Positions 58,527 to 64,000 of a stretch of DNA of 64,000 nt are shown one piece after another. The stretch spans positions 120,558,866-120,622,865 of the forward strand of contig JAYESD010000010.1 in assembly GCA_036927565.1 (NCBI GenBank), written 5' to 3'. The notes under the pieces are model-generated. The model saw only the letters and a program-made list of their open reading frames with translations. It had not been told where the DNA came from and did not search any database. Every line of letters begins with the position of its first letter. Position 1 is the stretch's first letter. Source of the stretch: Tuctoria greenei. Its lineage: Eukaryota; Streptophyta; Magnoliopsida; Poales; Poaceae. Made by a program: the position numbers and the translations under genes.

Positions 58527-58623
58527 TCTTCAGAGTGTACATGAACTCCTCGCCGGACTGCAGTGTTGGGAGTGACTCGTCTTTTTTATGAAAAAGACGG
58601 GTCTTGACTTACTTAGGGCCAGC
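58527..58623 (-). pseudogene. First visible piece of the split coding remnant
   Basis: On the minus strand the frame is open from after a TAA at 58609-58611, through SLPTLQSGEEFMYTLK, to the CRM insertion site, where it continues at 51071. The LTR of another Gypsy copy begins at 58624, so anything upstream is displaced beyond the window. Confidence 0.5.
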
Positions 58624-59488
58624 TGTCGGTACCCTGTCTATTGGATACCCTTTGGGACTGCAAAGAGCACAAAGGAACTCCACCTATGTGAGTTGAAGAC
58701 CTTCGAAGGCCACACGTGTCATACAGAACCAGATCTGCCTCCCTTCTATGGTTAGTCTGAGTGCCGCCACATATATCGTTAAACCGGAGCTACATTTCAT
58801 ACATGAGAAAGCTCCGGACTAGATACCTATGTGGCACCCCCGGACTTAACCCCCGACAGAGGGAAGCTCGGGTACCGACACGTGTACAACAACACCGGAC
58901 CTACTCGTCCAAGACAATAAGCTTCGGAGCTGCCTCGTGTCCAACCGCGGGACCTTCAAATTCAACAGGCAGATTGGTGGACCTCCAACGGCTCGGACCT
59001 TCAAGGAACAATTAAAGACTTCAAGACCCGATTAAGTGTTATTAATGCTATCTCAATGACACACGATCGGATGACCCTTAATACCAGTAACGCCACCATT
59101 AAGGGACGTTACTATGCTATTAAGAGGAATTAAAATACATTAACCGTGTATTAGATATCAGTAACCGCCAGGGCCACATGTTGGGCCAGGCTGATGGTGT
59201 AACGGTCAGTCCTTATACTATAAAAGGACTTGTCGAGCGATACACGGGGAGAGACTTCCACACGTGCTCAAGACACTCTAGTCTCTGACACTCAAGCGCT
59301 CAAACGCTCAATACAACAACAACACACACCCGTGGAGTAGGGTATTATGCTCAGACGGCCCGAACCACGTAAATACACGTGTCAAATCGCCACCTTCTTC
59401 TGAATCTCCGCGCGCCCTCAACCGAACTAAGAACTCCGCGGGCTGCCAACAGTAGTACTGGGAGAATTGTCGGAATCACCCTCCGACA
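58624..59488 (+). repeat. 5' LTR of the second Tat-clade copy (865 bp)
   Basis: TGTCGGTACC to CTCCGACA, alignable along its length with the 854-bp LTRs at 37992 and 50141 but clearly diverged. It has the same TATA-like ACTATAAAAGGAC near 59217 and GTGGAGTAGGGTATTATGC near 59331. Confidence 0.9.
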
Positions 59489-59510
59489 GTTGGCGCACCA
59501 GGTAGGGGGC
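59489..59510 (+). other. Primer-binding site of the second Tat-clade copy
   Basis: TTGGCGCACCAGGTAGGGGG directly after the LTR, matching the position in the first copy. Confidence 0.75.
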
Positions 59511-59530
59511 ACAGCGCCTGAGATTCAAAG

Positions 59531-61908
59531 ATGGTGAATTCTGCTGCTGGATCGTCTAACGGCAACCATGCCGCATAACCTGCTGGAGGCAATCCCTCCA
59601 ACATGCAGTAGCCAGCAGGTGCTGTGGCTCCAACAGGAGTCATGCCACCACCTCCACTGTCCGCACCGGCGAATCAAGCTGGACAGCGAGATGGGGTGTC
59701 CGCGTCGATCACTACATCGACAAACAACAACCCTGAACATGCGCTTCATGTTGCGCGTGCTCTTCTTCAACGTCCACCACCTCCAGGAGCATCCCTGGGT
59801 GCAATGGAGCAGTGGAGAGCTGATGTGGATCATTCGGTTGCAGCAGCAGCCGATCACATCAGCAATCAAGGTCCTCCTCCCTCGGGGTGGGCCCATTCGC
59901 AGGACCTTATTGGGTAGACTCGGTCCGCACGCTTCACAGCACAGGAGGCGTGCTGCATCTCAACAAGTGACGTCACTGCCTTCTGGGGCCCGAAGTACTC
60001 ATAAGATAACGAGGCTTTCGACTCATGACCTCTGGGTGGAGCTCGATCGTCGCTACCGTCAACAGGATGGCCGCGTCCACATCGAGCGTGCTCGCGAGAG
60101 GCGAGAGGCTCGGGACAGCCCTGCTCCAGAGGGAGTAGGAGGAGGCTGTTCTGCTTTGGCCATACACCTACGCACGGTCAGATGGCCGCAGAAGTTCCAG
60201 CCTCACCTGCCGGAGAAACTTGACGGGACTTTTAATCCCGCTGAATTTCTTCAAATATACTCCTCGGCTATCCTCGCGGCTGGGGGAAATGAGGCCGTGA
60301 TGGCCAACTATTTCCCTGTGGCTTTAACTGGGACCGCCAGGTCTTGGTTCATGAGCCTTCCGCCTGACTCTATCAACAGTTGGGCGGAGTTGTGCCAACA
60401 GTTCACCGCCAATTTCGGGAGATCATACACCCGACCAGGCATGGAACTGGACCTTTTTGCTGTCAAGCAGAAGGGGGGAAAGTCCCTGCGATCTTTCATC
60501 CAGAGGTTCTCCCAGGTGTGTAATACCATTCCTTCTATCTCAAGCACTTCTGTTATTGTAGCATTCAGACAGGGCGTTCTAGACAAGAAGATGTTGGAGA
60601 AGCTGGCGACCAAGGAAGTCACCAGCGTCACGAAACTCTATAGCTTGGCAGACAAGTGTGCCAAAGCTACGGAGGGCCGGGAAATGCACTCCCAACCACC
60701 TTCGGAGGCCAACAAAAAGTCCTCCAAGGGTGAAGCCACTACCTCCGGAAGAGGCAAGAAGAAGAAAAAGTCCAACGGCAAGAAGAAGCCATCGGCCGGC
60801 ACACCTACTGCCGCTGCTGCCGCAGCTCCGGGTGGCCGGGGGCCACACCCCGAGAAACGGCCTCGGCTGTCGTCTGAAGACGGTGGCAGCTCCAAGATGT
60901 GGTGTCCCATACACAAAACGGACAACCACAACTTGGAAAATTGCCAAGAGGTCCAGAACCTTGCCGAGCACTATAACAAGCGTTGGGAAGAAGCTCCTTT
61001 TCATCAAAGGGAAGGAAAACAAAAAGTCGATGAAGCTCCGGCTGAAGAGGAGTTAGGCTTTTAGGACCCCAAAAAGGTCTTGAAGGCTGTATACACCTCC
61101 GTTGACGATGACTCCGACGTCTCCGACAACGAGCGTCAGAAGACCATGAACACCATCTTTGGTGGTTCATGGGACATCACCCCCCGTCGTGTCCTCAAGA
61201 CAATGCGGCGGGACATGGCCTCTGTAGCTCCCACGGCCAGGGCGGAGCCTCATCGGAAGTGGATGGATATTGCCATCACCTTCGATGCTTCGGACTGCCC
61301 TCGGAACATGATCGGAGCTGGCCAACTTCTAGCTCCACCACGTAATGGTGGCCGAAGGATCGGGGTTGAACCTCATAAGCTTCGAAGCTTTTGTCAAGCT
61401 TCAGCTCCGACCTTCTGATCTTCGCCCCTCATGACCTTTCTCCGGAGTAGGTCCGGGGGCCATAACTCCGCTCGGTGCTATTACTCTCCTAGTGACATTC
61501 GGGACCCGGGAGAATTATAGGACTGAGAAGTTGGTCTTCGACGTGGCGCAGATCAACTTGCCATTCAATGCCATCCTGGGTAGGCCAACTTTGTACAAAT
61601 TCATGGTTGCTGCTCATTATGGCTACTTGGTGTTGAAGATGCCAACACCCTCAGGCGTTCTCCCGATCTGTGGAGATCGCACCACCAGAGTTACTGCTCT
61701 GGAAGAACTCCATGCGCCTGCTACAGTGCAGGAGGAAGAATCCGGAAAGGAGCAAGCTCCGAAGCCTCCGAGCATTCGTCATCGAGGCTCAACCTCTGCA
61801 CCTCGCGTGCAACCAAGCGGCGACGCTGACATTCCCGTCAAATTCATCCAAATTGGTTTCGACGCCGCTCATACCACTCGTATATCGGGAGGTCTGAACG
61901 ACAAATAG
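59531..61908 (+). pseudogene. Gag and protease of the second Tat-clade copy, broken
   Basis: It starts MVNSAAGSSNG at 59531, as in the first copy. Stops follow at 59576-59578 and 59609-59611. A frameshift near 59890 joins the main gag frame, which is open to TAG 61062-61064. Gag shows LTGTARSWFMSLPP near 60325 and the zinc motif CPIHKTDNHNLENC near 60905. In the protease, about 35 bases before the active site are deleted near 61327, and the active-site stretch reads AEGSGLN in place of VDGCSGLN, so the catalytic Asp is lost. The FNAILGRPTLYKF hallmark is kept near 61565. It ends at TAG 61906-61908, the same place as a stop in the first copy. Confidence 0.88.
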
Positions 61909-64000
61909 GAACTTGCGCTCATCACTTTCCTTTGGGCTAATGTCGACGTGTTTGCTTGGCAACCGTCACAAATACCTAGGATCCCTAGGGAAGTGATTGA
62001 GCAGAATCTAAAGATTTATCCCGACGACCGGCCTGTACATCAGAAGCCTCGGAAGCAATCAGTAGAGCGACAGAACTTCATACAACAAGAAGTGAAGAAG
62101 TTGCTCGAAGATGGATTCATCCGAGATGTCTGCCACCCAAAATGGGTGGCAAACCCAATCATTGTACCTAAATAATGCATGTCCAAAGGATCCATTCCCA
62201 CTACCTAGAATAGATCAGATAGTCGATTCCACCTCTGGGTGTGAATTATTGTGTTTCCTAGACGCATATTCTGGGTATCATCAAATCAGAATGTCTAGGG
62301 AAGATGAAGAACATACTTCCTTCATCACAGTAGATGGATTATACTATTACACTGCCATGCCATTTGGTCTCAAAAACGCTGCTTCAACGTTCGTACGAGC
62401 TATGTACAAAACTTTTGGAGAGCTCATCAGAGATGTAGTGCAAGTGTACATCGATGACATCGTCGTCAAGATCAAGAACAAGGAGTCATTTCTTGACACC
62501 TTGCAAGCTGCCTTCAACAAGTTGCGAATCACACGTACAAAGCTGAACCCAGAAAAGTGTGTCTTTGTGGTTAGCTCCGGAAAGCTTCTTGGATTCTTGG
62601 TGAACCACCGAGGAATAGAGGTGAATCCAGCGAAGATTAAAGCTATTGAAGACATGCGGCCACCAGCCCGCATCATGGATGTCCAAAAGCTAACTAGGTG
62701 TCTAGCAGCCCTCAGCCGGTTCATCTCAAGACTGGCGGAACGGGCGCTACCATTCTTCAAATTATTGAGGAAGTCCGGACCATTCCAGTGGTATGAAGAA
62801 GCAGAAAAGGCTTTCCAAGAGCTAAAGCAGCTCCTCACCACTCTACCAACTTTGGTAGCTCCGAACCCTGGTGAGTCACTTCTGCTTTACATTTCGGCAA
62901 CTGACGAAGTTGTCAGCATGGTCCTGGTTGCGGAAAGATCAGAACCATCGCCAGTTCAGGAATCCAGACCCCTCCGGGAGGGTCTGAAACTACGTGAAGC
63001 CGAGTCTGGGTCCCAGCTCCCAGACCCGGATCCTCGAGGTGAAACGCCAGAGGATCAACCCCCTTCAAATGAAGGAGTTACTGTCGATGAACAAGAAGAT
63101 CCGGACCCTTCCGGGAAGGTCCGGGTCATTCCAGAAGAAGCTCCAGGTTCCTCTAATAAGAACCTGAAGGTCCCCGAAGAAGGTCTGGACTACTCCGGAA
63201 GGGTCCGGGTTGATGAGGAGGAAGCTTTGGGCCCCTCCGGGAGGGTCCAGACAGTTTAGCACCCAGTGTACTTCATCAGCGAAGTACTTCATGATGCCAA
63301 GACTCGGTACTTAGAGGTGCATAAGTTGCTCTATGCAGTTCTTATTGCCACTAGGAAGCTTCGACACTACTTCCAAGCTCACAAGATTTTAGTGGTAACC
63401 TCCTATCCACTGCGTGCAATCTTGCATAACCCCAACTCTACTGGGAACATTGCAAAGTGGGCAGTAGAACTGGTCGAGTTCGATCTTGAATTCATCTCGA
63501 GACAAGAAATCAAGAGTCAAGCATTGGCGGACTTTGTGGCAGAATGGACCCCCTCTCCATCAAATCCTGGGGGCCCTAGTGAGCAGAAGCCGGAACCTAA
63601 GGTCCCGATCTTCACCGAGCCTCACTGGAATTTCTACTTCGACGGCTCCGTGCAGAAGCAGGGGGCCGGAGCTGGAGTTCTTCTCCTCGCTCTGACCGGG
63701 GAGAAGGTCAAATACATGGTTCACCTTGACTTTAAGGCGACCAACAACATGGCGGAGTATGAAGCACTAATCTATGAGCTCAATGTGGCACTATCATATG
63801 GTGTCAAGCAGCTGTTGGTAAAGGGTGGCCCGCAGCTCATAATAAAACAAGTCAAAGGTGAATGCTGCTGCAACAACCCTTAACTAGCTGCATATCTACT
63901 TGAAGTCTAGAAGCTTCAGAAGGAATTCGAAGTCCTGGATCTTTGCCATGTCTAGCATCTCAACAACGTTGAAGTTGACGAACTCTCGACGAAAGCTTCA
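61909..64000 (+). pseudogene. RT and RNase H of the second Tat-clade copy, truncated by window
   Basis: RT is colinear with the first copy, but about 50 bases (the motif before KDPF) are deleted near 62172, which makes a stop and a frame change. The catalytic YIDD is intact near 62450. The acidic repeat linker (62955-63255) again lies between RT and RNase H, and ends in TAG 63257-63259 (CAG in the ancestor). RNase H follows, then the second RNase H with YFDGSVQKQGAGAGVLLL near 63630. Further stops occur near 63880, 63907 and 63951. Integrase is beyond the window. Confidence 0.88.

Larger units (their letters stand above)
58624..64000 (+). mobile_element. Second Tat-clade (RIRE2-like) Gypsy copy, 3' end outside window
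   Basis: Same family as 37992-50994: LTR, PBS, gag, protease, RT, RNase H and the start of the second RNase H are colinear with it. It carries more internal deletions. The five bases before it are CCAGC; the right TSD is outside the window. The copy is cut by the window edge before integrase. Confidence 0.92.

Overview
This window is plant nuclear DNA, almost certainly from a grass and probably a panicoid one. I infer this from the element families: an Angela/Tork-like Copia, a Sirevirus with multiple polypurine tracts, Tat-clade (RIRE2-like) Gypsy elements with an antisense gene, a CRM-like chromovirus, and CACTA transposons with TNP2 and Ulp1 genes. I found no intact host gene, tRNA or rRNA. 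The region reads as old heterochromatin built of nested transposons.

Left part (1-14002). An L1-type LINE (1-5981, ending in an A-run) sits inside a Copia element, of which only the 3' part is visible (5982-9650, one LTR at 9145-9650). The Copia sits inside a CACTA transposon whose TNP2-type transposase pseudogene (9652-12823), repeat-rich 3' subterminal region and TAGTG end (14002) follow. The 5' halves of the Copia and the CACTA lie outside the window.

Middle left (14003-21720). Retroelement-like debris is interrupted by a complete small CACTA element (15405-19056, TSD ATA). It carries a spliced Ulp1-like cysteine protease gene and no transposase. GC-rich sequence of unknown origin follows, with a hairpin-rich stretch near 21230-21400.

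Centre (21726-33726, minus strand). A complete 12.0-kb Sirevirus-type Copia is bounded by a perfect 5-bp TSD (ACCAC). It holds PBS, gag, protease, integrase, RT and RNase H, then a separate env-position ORF and multiple polypurine tracts. It is broken by stops, frameshifts, an integrase core deletion and a rearranged 5' LTR.

Right part (about 35000-64000). An unidentified minus-strand coding remnant, possibly Athila-like, has been split by two insertions. One is a 13.0-kb Tat-clade Gypsy (37992-50994, plus strand, TSD GAGGT, two 854-bp LTRs) with a spliced antisense gene. The other is a 7.45-kb CRM-like chromovirus (51072-58521, minus strand, TSD CTTGG). With both removed in reasoning, the remnant's reading frame runs through both insertion sites. 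A second, more decayed copy of the Tat-clade family starts at 58624 and runs off the right edge.

All polyproteins carry stops or frameshifts, many of them CAG-to-TAG or TGG/CGA-to-TGA changes, so no element looks autonomous today. The least damaged coding units are the Ulp1-like gene in the small CACTA, the 606-codon RT block of the LINE and the CRM gag-protease segment.
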